A stretch of DNA of 64,000 bases from Arachis hypogaea (lineage: Eukaryota > Streptophyta > Magnoliopsida > Fabales > Fabaceae). The position numbers were made by a program, and so were the translations under genes. The stretch lies in contig NC_092048.1 of the NCBI RefSeq assembly GCF_003086295.3, positions 111,802,276-111,866,275 of the forward strand, in the 5' to 3' direction. Positions 45,999-57,770 of the stretch are shown here, piece after piece. Below the pieces are notes generated by a model, which was given only the letters and a program-made list of their open reading frames with translations, was not told the DNA's origin and searched no databases. How positions within the stretch are numbered: the stretch's first letter is position 1; each line of letters begins with the position of its first letter.

Positions 45999-47075
45999 TC
46001 ACAGATGTTCAGAGTATTGTTGAAACCTCCTAACACCAAACTTAGAGTTTGAATGTAGGGGTTCAACACCAAACTTAGAGTTTGGTTGTGGCCTCCCAAC
46101 ACCAAACTTAAAGTTTGACTGTGGGGGCTTTGGTTGACTCTGCAGTGAGAGAAGCTTTTCATGCTTCCTCTCCATGGTTACAGAAGGAGATCCTTGGGTT
46201 TTAAACACAAGGTTGTCCTCATTTAGTTGCAGGACCAACTCTCCTCTGTCCATATCAATCACAGCTCTTGCTGTGGCTAGGAAGGGTCTTCCAAGGATGA
46301 TGGATTCATCCTCATCCTTCCCAGTGTCTAGGATTATGAAATCAGCAGGGATGTAAAGGCCTTCAACCTTTACTAACACGTCTTCTACTTGTCCATAAGC
46401 CTATTTTCTTGAGTTGTCTGCTATCTCTAATGAGATTATGGCAGCTTGCACCTCAAAGATCCCAAATTTTTCCATTACAGAGAGTGGCATTAAGTTTATT
46501 CCTGACCTCAGGTCACACAGAGCCTTCTCAAAGGTCATGGTGCCTATGTTACAGGGAATTAGGAATTCACCAGGATCCTGTTTCTTTTGAGGTAATTTCT
46601 GCCTATCCAATGCATTTAGTTCATTGGTGAGCAAGGGAGGTTCATCTTCCCAAGTCTCATTACCAAATAGCTTGGCATTCAGCTTCATAATTGTACCAAG
46701 GTACTTAGAAAATTGCTCTTCAGTAATGTCTTCATCCTCTTCAGAAGATGAATACTCATCAGAGCTCATGAAGGGCAGAAGGAGGTTCAATGAAATCTCT
46801 ATGGTCTCTAGATGAGCCTCAGATTCCATTAGTTCCTCAAAGGGAAACTCCTTATTGGTCACTGAGCATCCCAGGAGGCCTTCCTCACTAGGATTCACGT
46901 CCTCCTCCTCCTCTTTGGGTTCGACCACACCAAGCAAGGTAATGGCCTTGCACTCTCTTTTTGGATTCTCTTCTGTATTACTTGGGAGAGTACTAGGAGG
47001 GATTTTAGTGACTCTTTTACTCAGCTGGCCCACTTGTGCCTCCAAATTTCTAATGGAGGACCTTGTTTCATTCAT
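45999..47075 (-). pseudogene. Element O protease region
   Basis: On the - strand: a linker (MNETRSSIRNLEAQVGQLSK), an acidic stretch, then the protease-like region ALCDLRSGINLMPLSVMEKFGI and, after an in-frame TAG at 46403-46401, [31 protein letters not shown]. Compared with [10 protein letters not shown] of C and D the active-site Gly-Ala-Ser is changed to Arg-Ser-Gly, so the enzyme is probably inactive. The C-terminus contains three or four KFGV units encoded by AAGTTTGGTGTT-type repeats (46032, 46065, 46098). Confidence 0.8.
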
Positions 47076-48328
47076 GAAACTTAGAGTGGCCTTAGATAGA
47101 TCAGAGACTATATTTGCTAAGTTAGATAGGTTCTGCTCAGAATTATCTGTCTGTTGCTGAGTGGATGATGGAAAAGGCTTGCTATTGCTAAACCTGTTTC
47201 TTCCACCATTATTAAATCCTTGTTAAGGCTTTTGTTGATCCTTCCATGAGAAATTTGAATGATTTCTCCATGAGGGATTATAGGTATTTCCATAGGGTTT
47301 CCCCATGTAATTCACCTCTACTATTGGAAGGTTCTCAGGATCATAAGCTTCTTCTTCAGAAGATGCCTATTGAGTACTGTTGGATGCGGCTTGCAATCCA
47401 TTCAGACACTGAGAAATCATATTGACTTGCTGTGTCAATATTTTATTCTGAGCCAATATGGCATTTAGAGTATCAATTTAAAGAACTCCCTTCCTCTGAG
47501 GCATCCCATTACTCACAGGATTCCTTTCAGAAGTATACATGAACTGGTTATTTTCAACCATGTCAATGAGTTCCTGAGCTTCTGCAGGTATTTTCTTTAG
47601 GTGAATAGATCCACCTGCAGAATGGTTCAATGACATCTTTGATAATTCAGACAGACCATCATAGAATTATCCAGGATGGTCCATTCTGAAAGCATGTCAG
47701 AAGGACACTTTTTAGTCAGTTGCTTATATCTCTCCCAAGCTTCATAGAGGGATTCACCTTCTTTCTGTTTGAAGGTTTGAACATCCACTTTAAGCTTGCT
47801 AAGCTTTTGAGGAGGAAAGAACTTGGCTAAGAAAGCCGTGACCAGCTTATCCCAAGAGTTCAGGCTATCCTTAGGTTGAGAGTCCAACCATATTCTAGCT
47901 CTGTCTCTTACAGCAAACAGGAAAAGCATAAGCCTGTAGACCTCGGAGTCAACCCCATTGGTCTTAACAGTATCACATATCTGCAAGAATTCAGTTAAGA
48001 ACTGAAAAGGATCTTCTGATGGAAGTCCATGAAACTTGCAGTTCTGTTGCATCAGAGAAACTAATTGAGGCTTTAGCTCAAAATTGTTTGCTCCAATGGC
48101 AGGGATTGAGATGCTTCTTCCATGCAAATTGGAATTTGGTGCAGTAAAGTCACCAAGCATCTTCCTTGCATTGTTATTATTTTCGGCCATGTCTCCTTCT
48201 TTTTCGAAAATTTCTGTCAGATTTTCTCCAGAGAGTTCTGCTTTAGCTTCCCTTAGCTTCCTCTTCAGAGTCCTTTCAGGTTCAGGATCAACTTCAACAA
48301 GATTGTTCTTATCCTTGTTCCTGCTCAT
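47076..48328 (-). pseudogene. Element O gag
   Basis: The likely start is the ATG at 48328 (MSRNKDKNN), equivalent to MSGTGR of C; an upstream in-frame ATG exists at 48349. The gag core is clear (LMLFLFAVRDRARIWLDSQP, then [19 protein letters not shown]). A frameshift near 47680 breaks it, after which IDMVENNQF-type sequence can be read in another frame. There is no RT downstream, so O would need another element's enzymes. Confidence 0.83.
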
Positions 48329-48349
48329 ATGAAAAAGAAGAGAATACAA

Positions 48350-50340
48350 AAGAAAATATGGAATCCTCTATGTCACAGTATAGAGATTCCCAATGTAGGT
48401 ATAATGAGAGAAGAATATAGGAAGGAAAAGATAAGAATCCAAACACAGAGGGGAAGAGTGGGTCCGAATTCTTGGGTGAAAGAGAAGTGTTAGTAGATGA
48501 ATACATAATTAGAAGGAGATGAGAGAGGGAAGAATTAAAAAATAATTGAAAAGAAAAGAAAAATATTTTTGTTTTTAATTTAAAAATTAAAGTTAAAATT
48601 CAAAAATTAAGAAAGAAAAATAAAATTAAATCAAATTAACATTTAAAACAAATAGTTAATTAAAAGGGAATTTTGAAAAAGAGGAAGGTGATTTTTGAAA
48701 AGTAGGGAGAGAATTAGTTAGGTAGTTTTGAAAAAGATAAGAATCAAACAAGATAAGATTAATTGAAAAAAAAAAGATTTGAAAATCAATTTTGAAAAGA
48801 TAAGAAGTTAGATAAGAAGTTAGAAAAGATTTTGAAATTGATTTTGAAAAAGATGTGATTGAAAAGATATGATTGAAAATCATTTTGAAAAAGATTTGAA
48901 AAGGAAATTAAAAAGATTGGATTTTTGAAATCAAAGTTGATTACTTGACTAACAAGAAACTTGAAGATATGATTTTAAAATTTAAAGATTGAACCTTTCT
49001 TAATAGGCAAGTAACAAACTTAAAAACTTTTGAATCAATCAAATTAATTGTTAATAAAGATTTTGAAATTATGAACAAGATAAGAAGAAGATTTTTGAAA
49101 ATCAATTTGAAATTTTCGAAAATCATAAAAGAAAAATGAAAAAGATTTTATTTTTGAAAAAGATTTGTAAAAGATAGAATTTTTAAATTGAAAATTTGAT
49201 TTGACACATAAGAAACAATTAAATTTTAAAAACTTTTTGAAAAAGTCAATTCAAATTTTCGAAAGTTTATGAGAGAAAAAGGGAAAGATATATTTTTTTT
49301 ATTTTTTGAATTTTAATGATGAGAGAGAAAAATATAAAATTGATGCAAAACATAAAAATTTTGGATTAAAATAAAAGATACATGCAAGAACACTATGAGT
49401 GTCAAGATGAACACCAAGAACATTTTGAACGTCAAGATGAACACCAAGAACTTATTTTTGAAAATTTTTAATAAAAGAAAAACATGAAAGACACCAAACT
49501 TAGAAATTTTTAATTTTTAGACATTATGAAAGCAAAAGTGCATATGAAAAACAAGAAGCAACATACAACAAGAAAATATGAAGATCAAACAAGAGAATTC
49601 ATCAAGAACAACTTGAAGATCATGAAGAATGCAATACATGAATTTTCGAAAAATGCAAGAAAGAGATAAACATGCAATTGACACCAAACTTATGACTTGA
49701 CACTAGATTCAAGCAAGAAACATCAAATTATTTTTGGTTTTATGATTTTATAAAAATTTTTTTGGTATTTTTTTCGAAAATTAATTGAAAAAAAAGAAAA
49801 ATAAGGATTTCAAAATTTTTAATAGGAATTCCAGGAATATTGCAATGTTAGTCTAAAACTCTGGTCCAGGAATTAGACATGGCTTACTAGCCAGCCAAGC
49901 TTTCAGTGAAAGCTCTGGTCCAAAACACTAGACATGGCCAATGGCCAGCCAAGCTTTAGCAGATACAAATCAGACATACAACAGCTGATACTTCATTCAA
50001 CTTGCTTCTGTCTTGATGAGTGGAAGCCTTGGTCCAAAAGAATTAGACATGGCTTTACAGCCAGCCAAGCTTCAACATATCTCGTGAAACTCTAGAATTC
50101 ATTCTTAAAAATTCTGAAGCCATAAAATAAATTTTTTTTGAAAAACTTTTTTTTTCGAAAATAAGAAATAAAAAGCTTAAAAATAAAATAAAATTACCTA
50201 ATCTGAGCAACAAGATGAACCGTCAGTTGTCCAAACTCGAACAATCCCCGGCAACGGCGCCAAAAACTTGGTGTTATTGCCAGACCAAAAACTTGGCATT
50301 GTTGTTGCCGGAAACAAATGCGAAATTGTTGTTCGTTCCC
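48350..50340 (-). other. Element O leader (2 kb, AT-rich, with short repeats)
   Basis: No gene. Positions 48530-49350 are dominated by GATTTTGAAAA-like words. A unit of about 35 bases is repeated at 49395-49460 (GTCAAGATGAACACCAAGAA). Three related copies of CTGGTCC...TAGACATGGC...CCAGCCAAGCTT lie at about 49860, 49915 and 50030. Single ACACCAAACTTA motifs occur near 49493 and 49682. A long leader with repeats between primer site and gag is unusual compared with the 180-base leader of C. Confidence 0.7.
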
Positions 50341-50358
50341 TCCCCGGCAATGGCGCCA
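50341..50358 (-). other. Primer binding site of element O (tRNA-Asp)
   Basis: On the - strand TGGCGCCATTGCCGGGGA, one mismatch to the tRNA-Asp complement, six bases after the LTR. A GGCGCC word with a decayed tail lies inside the LTR end and another in the leader near 50255. Confidence 0.9.
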
Positions 50359-50364
50359 AAAACT

Positions 50365-52320
50365 TGGTGCACGAAATTGTGATCCTTAACAACGGCGCCA
50401 AAAACTTGGTGCTCGAAACGTAATTCACACATTTTGTCACAACTTCGCACAACTAACCAACAAGTGCACTGGGTCGTCCAAGTAATAAACCTTACGTGAG
50501 TAAGGGTCGATCCCACGGAGATTGTCGGCTTGAAGCAAGCTATGGTCACCGTGTAAATCTCAGTCAGGCGGATTCAAATGATTATAGAGTTTTAATAATT
50601 AAAATATAAAATAGGATAGAGATACTTATGTAATTCCTTTGTGAGAATTTCAGATAAGCGTATAAAGATGCTTTTATTCCTCCTGAACCTCTGCTTTCCT
50701 GCTGTCTTCGTCCAATCATTCATACTCCTTTCCATGGCAAGCTTTGTGTAGGGCATCACCGTTGTCAATGGCTACTTCCCATCTTCTCAGTGAAAATGGT
50801 CCAAGATGCGCTGTCACCGCATGGCTATTCATCTGTCGGTTCTCGATCATACTGGAATAGGATTCAGTAATCCTTTTGCGTTTGTCACTACGCCCAACAC
50901 TCGCGAGTTTGAAGCTCGTCACAGCCATCCTTTCCCAGATCCTACTCAGAATACCACAGACAAGGTTTTGACTTTCCGGACCTCAAGAATGGCCACCAAT
51001 AGTTCTAGCCTATACCACGAAGACTTTGATCTCACGATCAGAAGGCTAAGAGATACACATTCAAGCTTGTTTGCATGTAGAACGGAAGTGTTTGTCAGGC
51101 ACGCGTTCATAAGTGAGAATGATGATGAGCGTCACATAATCATCACATTCATCACGTTCTTGTGTGCGAATGAATATCTTAGAGAAGAAATAGGCTTGAA
51201 TTGAATATAAAAACAGTAGTACTTTGCATTGCTTCATGAGGAACAGCAGAACTCCACACCTTAATCTATGGTGTGTAGAAACTCTACCGTTGAAAATACA
51301 TAAAAACAAGGTCCAGGCATGGCCAAATAGCCAGCCCCCATAAAGGTCTAGGATAGCATAAAACTAATCAAAGATCAGACTCCTAACATGATAGTAAAAA
51401 GTTCTATTTATACTAAACTAGTTACTAAGGTTACAAAAATGAGTAAATGATGCAGAAATTCACTTCCGGGACCACTTGGTGTGTGCTTGGGCTGAGCATT
51501 GAAGCTTTCACGTGCAGAGGTCTTTCTTGGAGTTAAACACCAGTTTGTAACCTGTTTCTGGCGTTTAACTCTGCTTTGCAACCTGTTTTTGGCGTTTAAC
51601 TCTGCTTTGCAACCTGTTTTTGGCGTTTAACTCCAGAATAGGGCAGAGAGCTAGCGTTGAATGCCAGTTTGCATGATTTAAACTCGGGAAAAGTATGGAC
51701 TATTAAATATTGCTGAAAAGCCCTGGATGTCTACTTTCCAACGCAATTGAGAGCGCGCTATTTGGACTCCTGTAGCTCCAGAAAATCTACTTTGAGTGCA
51801 GGGAGGTCAGAATCCAACAGCTTCTGCAGTCCTTCTTCAACCTCTGAATCTGATTTTTTGCTCAAGTCCTTCAATTTCAGCCAGAAATTACCTGTTTCTA
51901 GCGTTTAACTCCAGAATAGGGCAGAGAGCTGGCGTTGAACGCCAGTTTGTGTCATCTAAACTCGAGAAAAGTATGGACTATTATATATTGCTAGAAAGCC
52001 CTGGATGTCTACTTTCCAATGCAATTGAGAGCGTGCCATTTGGACTCTTGTAGCTCCAGAAAATCTACTTTGAGTGTAGGGAGGTCAGAATCCAACAGCA
52101 TCTGCAGTCCTTCTTCAACCTCTGAATCTGATTTTTGCTCAAGTCCCTCAATTTCAGCCAGAAATTACCTGAAATCATAGAAAAACACACAAACTCATAG
52201 TAAAGTCCAGAAATGTGATTTTTATTTAAAAACTAATAAAAATATACTAAAAACTAATCAAATCATACTGAAAACTATGTAAAAATAATGCCAAAAAGCG
52301 TATAAATTATCCGCTCATCA
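50365..52320 (-). repeat. Element O 5' LTR
   Basis: 1956 bp, the pair of 4976-6942. It has GGCGTTTAAC words at 51530-51640 and 51895-51945, a TATAAATA box near 51410, and the U5 hairpin CTTAC-TCAC-GTAAG near 50494. It differs from the other LTR by indels and many substitutions. Confidence 0.92.
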
Positions 52321-52325
52321 AACAC

Positions 52326-53399
52326 CCTCCAAAGTACCATGGACGACGACCATTCAACAATGCATGTCGAGACAATAGTTATGGTGGACCCCTTCATGAC
52401 AACCATCACCCACCAAATTACTATGGTCAAGAGCCATTCCGAGGTGCGTACCAAGATGATAGATATGGTGGACCCCCTTGTAGTTACCAACAAGCCCCAT
52501 CAAATGCCTATGAACCACCTCCTCAACATAGTTTTGAACCACCATACTCACAAGTCCCCTACCAACATTCACCTCCATATGACCCTAACCCATATCCACC
52601 TTAATTCCAATCCAATTACTCCCAAGAACCACCACTTCCCTATGCACCATGTCCATATCCATCAGCCCAAGAATCACGGGAGCGTCTCAAGAAAACAGTG
52701 GAAAAATTTCATGCAACCCTTCACCAACTGGATCAAGCAATTAATCGATTACCTTCCCGACGTTCGGACAGTCAAGGAACCCCCATGGCTTCATGTGGAC
52801 AATCTAATGAAGAACTTAGCATGAAGGAGATACTGGAAACTCCAATGGACAGTAAGGAGCATGACTTTGTGCTGGAACAAGTGGAGGAAGCTAAAATCAT
52901 CGAAGAAGAAGAATTGGTTGAAGACTTAGGAGATGCTAAACCTCCATGGGAGTCCAGAATTGTGGAGAATTCCGTCAAGAAATTTACAATTGATGCTAAG
53001 GAGGATAGTGCACATCCCCCAAAGCAGGTATCTTATGAGGAACTGAACGGAACAACTCAAGAAGCGAGTTTCCTTGATAATGATAATCATGAGTCAAGTT
53101 CTCCTAGTAATGAACTTGCATCCGCAAGTGAATTCTTTGAGACTGAAGAATCTTTCCCAAGTGAATACGAAGATGATGCGGAGGTAGACTTCTCTCAACC
53201 TCCAAATTATGACTTGAGTGATAAGGAGGATATCGAAGACTTTGATCAAGACGTGGTTACAGTCGAAGAAGTTTGCAGAGAAGTGGAGGAATTCACAGAA
53301 GAATACAAGGGAGTAGAGCTTGTGAAACCCCTGGAAACACCTTTTCCAAGGCCATTACCATCCAATACAAACTTCAAGTGGGTAAAATCCTTAGCCTTT
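52326..53399 (+). pseudogene. Element E ORF1, middle piece
   Basis: Continues the frame of 4835-4975. The first 90 or so codons are rich in Tyr, Pro, Gln, His and Gly (repeated PPxxYG-like words). A TAA at 52602-52604 is likely a changed CAA. The part from about 52680 has a short helix (ERLKKTVEKFHATLHQLDQ) and then a long acidic region rich in Glu, Asp and Ser. It ends at the TTT site of the CACTA insertion and continues at 58952 in the same frame. I do not recognise the family. The low-complexity N-terminus and acidic middle suggest a disordered binding protein rather than an enzyme. Confidence 0.7.
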
Positions 53400-53429
53400 C
53401 ACTACAACAAATATGGCCTTTAGCAACGC

Positions 53430-53840
53430 CAAATTTTGCAACGCCTTAAAGCCGTTCTCTTAGATAGTTTTAGACAACGGTTTTTTGTAGTGTTACTGTT
53501 GAATTCAATTTTTCATTATTTTATAGTAACAAATTAAAACCGTTCTCTTTGACTATTTTAAAGAACGGTTTTATAACCGTTACCATTATTTATTTTTAAG
53601 CAACGGTTTTTTTTGTTGTTTAAAGAATTGTACAAAAGAAACGCATTAAAACCGTTGCCAAAATGCTACAGTTTAAAACCGTTCTATTAGATGGTCTTAG
53701 ACAACGGTTTTTACAATGTTGCTGTCGAAGTTCATTTTTTCATTACGCTATAGTAACAAAATAAAACCGTTCTCTTTGACTATTTTAAAGAATGGTTTTA
53801 CAATCATTACAACAATTGTTTATGAAACAACTATTATCTA
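53430..53840. repeat. CACTA 5' subterminal repeats
   Basis: At least eight AACCGTT, ACCGTTCTCT or AACGGTTTT words in both orientations. Such arrays are the binding sites for the element's own DNA-binding protein in the En/Spm family. Confidence 0.85.
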
Positions 53841-54880
53841 ATATTATTTAAATAATTATACAAATTAAACAATACCAATAAAAATTATTTCAGATAATTA
53901 TATAAATTTAAATTATTTTTTTTATAAATACTGAATTTATAAAATACTCAAAAACTATTGTTATAAATAAATAACAAATATTATTTTAAAAAAAGTAAAA
54001 TTAAAATAAATTTATAATAAATATTATATATTATTATTATAAATTATAAAAAATATTATATTTTGAAAATATAAAGTTAAAATAAATTTATAATAAATAT
54101 TATTTATTTTTGTTATAAATATATAACAAATATTAATATAAAAAAATAAAATTAAAATAATTTTAAAATGAATATATTATATATCTATTGTTTATTAATT
54201 TGTTTTTCACAAATAAGCACAGCAAATAAGAAAGCCATTAATCACTCTTCCCCTTCTCTTCGAAACCGCGAAGAAGCTCTTCCTCCCTCCACCGTAACGT
54301 CAATCCTAACCCACGCGACGTCGTCGAACCGCAGCTCATTAGGATGTAAGACCCAAAACTTTTGAAAAGCCTTATTCTAAATTGATTTCAATTTATTTAT
54401 TCATTAAAGATTTTAATTTTGGAAATTATTTAATTAAAGCTAATTAAATTAAATTTTGATAATTAAATTAGAATTTTTGTATAATTTTATAATTGTTGAA
54501 TAATTTTCTATATTTGAACTATAAAATTTAATAATTACAAAATAATAAGAATTTTGTATAAAGTGATTTAAAGAATTAAAATTTTGGAATTTAATATTTT
54601 AATTTTTATAAATAAAGAAAATTAATTACATTATCTCTAATTATTAAATTAGAGTATTTATTTAAAAATAATTTATAAATTAATAATTAAATAATATTTT
54701 CACAAATATTATTAGTGAATTAAAAATTAATTTTTGATTTTCACTCCTAATTTTAGTAAAACTATTGAACTATCCCTAATCCTATATCCCAAATTGAAAC
54801 CTAATTCCAAATCCCTAACGTAATTTCCCTTTCCCAGCTGCCATTACCCCCTTCTCCTTTCTGAAACCCCAAGACACACA
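53841..54880. other. CACTA interior, AT-rich, no gene seen
   Basis: Long AT-rich stretches (53860-54180 and 54370-54760) surround a short GC-richer piece at 54235-54345 that could be a captured exon because a GTAAG follows at about 54348. I cannot assign it. Confidence 0.5.
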
Positions 54881-55570
54881 CATGCACAGAGATGGAGAAG
54901 AGAGAAAGAGAGGGCGCCAGCGGAGAAGAAGAGGGGAGGGAGCCGCGCCACCACCATTCAGCTCGTCGCGCCGCTGCCACGGTGCCGTCGTGGTCGCCGA
55001 GAAGAGAAGAGAGGGAGAAGAGGAACGCAGCCAGTAGCCAGGGGTAGTCGCCGTCGCCGCCTTGGAGCCATCACCGTCGCCGAGCCGCACGTCATCACCG
55101 CTGCGAATCGCGAGCAGAGGAGAGGGATAGACGCGTTCGCGAGGGAGCTGCCGCCGTGGAGAAACTCATCGCTGCGACCGTCGCAGCACCGCCATCCTCG
55201 CGCCAGTCACCGCCGTTGTCAGTAATGACACCCGTTTCCGCCGTCCGCGCCTCCGTTGCCATTAGAATCGCACACCGCTGCTGGAAGGATTTTCGTTGCC
55301 ATCGTTGAAGCGAACGAGAGAGAAGGAGACGTGGAAGGAGGAGCCGTTGAAGCGAGCTTGCTGCCGTCACGTCCTGCCTAGCCACCGTCATCGAAGCCTT
55401 ATTGCCGTTGATTAAGGATGTTATCGTGGAGCTCAAGGATAACGCGCAGAAGTTGAGTGGAGTTGTCCTTCCATTGCTGAAATCATTCTTCGATTTCTGT
55501 CCCGTACTGCCTGGATCAATTCACCATTTTGCCCGCCTCCGTTCCAGTGGGGTTTGCTGTTCTTCATGGT
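54881..55570. other. GC-rich gene-like fragment inside the CACTA element
   Basis: Base composition jumps sharply here. Purine-rich GAGAAGAGAGAAAGAG leader-like DNA is followed by CGCCG-rich sequence and an ending that looks like an exon edge near 55570 (ATGGTGAGAC). Open frames exist on both strands but none matches a family I know. A captured 5' end of a host gene is the simplest reading. Confidence 0.4.
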
Positions 55571-55814
55571 GAGACTGAATTTGTTTTGCTTCCTTTACCA
55601 TGATAATTTGTTTTAGTTTCACCTAAAAGTCATTTTAGTTTCACCTAGAAGTTTCATTTGAAGTAATTATTTTAAAAAGGTTTAATTTTAAAAAGGTTTA
55701 TGTATTTGGTTCTTTTTTCATACCGAGTTCATGTATTTTCACATATCTAGTTCTATTTTCATTATTATTAGTATTATATATGTTTTGGCATTTGAATTAT
55801 CCTATGATTGAAGA

Positions 55815-56153
55815 TGTTAAAGTAGGACTCGATAATACTTTCTGTTTTGCTGTGCTCTGAGAACACTGCATCTGTGTTGATCTTGAGGCATTCTTTGGGC
55901 AGTGGCCTCCACTTTATTGGTATGGTTCCTCTACTGGCTTTGATTCTATTTGCTCTGTGGTATCCCTGGCTTTCTCGTATTCTGTTTCTTGTACTCTAGC
56001 TTGGATTGTAGTGCTTAGAGGATCTGGTTTTAGATTGTGAAATATTGCTGCATTTTTCGTCTTCCATATAGCCCAGATCATGTGCCCCATGCTGCTCCAT
56101 CTGTCATCCCCCTCTTCTTTGCTCCCTTCCTTGATAATACTTTCTGCTTGCAT
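55815..56153 (-). pseudogene. LINE fragment (linker and start of RNase H domain)
   Basis: On the - strand the segment GHMIWAIWKTKNAAIFHNL is the conserved linker found before the RNase H domain of plant LINE-type reverse transcriptases. After a frameshift near 55912 it goes on with a W-R-P-L-P...INTDAVF stretch, the usual first strand of that RNase H family. Only about 110 codons are present. It was probably picked up or received as an insertion within the CACTA element. Confidence 0.7.
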
Positions 56154-56663
56154 TAGCTATTCCCATCTTGAAGGACGAATGCTACTTTCAACTGGATCAT
56201 TTATCTTCATTCTTGCTGGTATCGTGAAAAGATATTATCATTCCACTTTTAATAATATAACTTAAATTTGATAAAGTTTTTGGTATAAATGTGATTTTTA
56301 TTTTGAAAAAAAGGTATTTTCTAAATAAAAATGACATTATCAATTTGAGAGTATCATAATAAAAAATGCTATTTGTTTTATTTGATGGAACTAGTTAGTA
56401 GTTAGCAGTGACCTGGTTGAAGGTGAGAACACGGGTCAATTCCATGAATTTCAGGTTATTAATTTATCGTATTATTGTCTTAAGTAAAGCATAAAGTCAG
56501 TATTTTGCTTCTGTCCTTGATGGTGGTGTAGTCCTGCTATTGTTATTAATTAAATTCAAATATAAGATTCAGAGTATTTTAACCACTCTTTCTATTCTTG
56601 CCTTTTTCCTTTAATTACTTGCATTAGATATAGAGGTAGCATACTTAGCATGAAAACTTGCAG

Positions 56664-56727
56664 GTACCTTGTGCATTTGGGCTATGAGGTAACATATGTG
56701 TGGAATTTCACTGAAGTTGATGACAAA
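56664..56727 (+). pseudogene. Captured exon of organellar-type cysteinyl-tRNA synthetase
   Basis: The exon lies between an AG acceptor (TTGCAG ending at 56663) and a GT donor (56728). It encodes YLVHLGYEVTYVWNFTEVDD followed by Lys. Cysteinyl-tRNA synthetases have R-Y-L-x-H-L-G-Y-E-V-x-Y-V-R-N-F-T-D-V-D-D-K at this place in the catalytic fold, so the match covers the whole exon. The usual Arg before Asn is Trp here. The flanking bases look like intron. No other synthetase exon was recognised nearby, so it is a single captured fragment without function as an enzyme. Confidence 0.82.
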
Positions 56728-57500
56728 GTAACCCCTTTCACCCTTCGTTAGTATTAATATTGAAAAGTTTTCTTTGTAATCCAAAATATAACTGCATGCT
56801 TCTGTTTCTGTCAATTATAATTTGTTTTATGTGATTTTAAAAAGTTAGCTATGTATTTGTGTATATTTATGCATTTTTTCAACAAAAGAATGAGTAAGCA
56901 AAACTATTAAATTTATCATAATAGAATAATTAAATTTGTTATAGTTGAGTAATAAAATTTATTTATATCAGCTTAGTCATTATTTACAAACAGTAAATAC
57001 TTTTTTTTTAATGAGTGATTTTTGATATGTATGTAGCATGATCATTTAACACATCGATTAATTCTCTCGTTATGTGTTAGGCGAACATTGGTCATGGAAT
57101 ATTTTCTATGTCTAAGATGGGATTCAAACTTCCAACTTCTTAGTTAAAGAATCATAATAAGTAATCAGATTACACGTATGTGGTTAAATAATTAAGAACT
57201 TTAACTATGTGAGTTAGAAACTGAAACAAAAAGAGTTGAGAACCTATGTTTGGTGTTAAATGTGTGGTTTCAATAGCATTATTCTACCTAGAAAAAGAAA
57301 ATAGGGACTTAAAAGGATGTGGCAATATGCATGATAACATGTAGTAAAGGACTAAAGGGATTTTTCTTTCTGTTTTTTTTAATGCTCAAAAGGGGGATTT
57401 AGTAATAGTTTCCTTCTTTCTACTGTGCTTAACTGCTTATCCATTTTTTTAGTACATAAATTTTCTTTTGGGATAACTGAGGCAACTCTATTGCCAACCA

Positions 57501-57770
57501 GTGTGTGGTTTTGACCCTGTTCAGGTAGCAATACAAGCAAATTTATATAATGTTGGGCAGTTGCAATTTTTAACACATATTCTGATCTGTATTGTTTGGG
57601 TGGGTGCTAAAAAGTCTTGTTTTCTTAAGCAGCAACATGCAACTGAGAAAGCAACATTAGAGAATAAGGTTGATGTGATGCAAAAAGAAGTAGATGAACT
57701 AAAATCGCTTGTTAAGATGATGCTGCAACAAAAAAGGTCAAGAGTGGACCTTGACATGTTAGCTGCTTAA
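57501..57770 (+). pseudogene. CACTA accessory protein, C-terminal coiled-coil remnant
   Basis: The last third reads ATLENKVDVMQKEVDELKSL and then a Met/Gln-rich end with DLDMLAA, followed by a stop. This resembles the C-terminal coiled coil of the plant Ptta/En/Spm transposase-like proteins (PF03004 group) that are encoded next to TNP2 in CACTA elements. Upstream sequence looks like intron or decayed coding DNA. It would have served in protein-protein contact, not catalysis. Confidence 0.5.

Larger units (their letters stand above)
4976..52320 (-). mobile_element. Element O: old LTR retrotransposon, gag-protease plus second ORF
   Basis: Two LTRs (4976-6942 and 50365-52320) bound the element. 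AACAC is duplicated at 4971-4975 and 52321-52325. On the - strand the order is 5' LTR, primer binding site, 2-kb leader, gag and protease, spacer with promoter signals, ORF2, structured 3' region, 3' LTR. No reverse transcriptase, RNase H or integrase is present, so the element is non-autonomous. Without element A (9103-44985 plus a 5-base duplication) it is about 11.46 kb. The gag, protease and U5 features resemble element C, placing it near the Athila lineage. The LTRs differ in length (1967 and 1956 bp) and at scattered bases, so the insertion is older than C. Confidence 0.93.
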
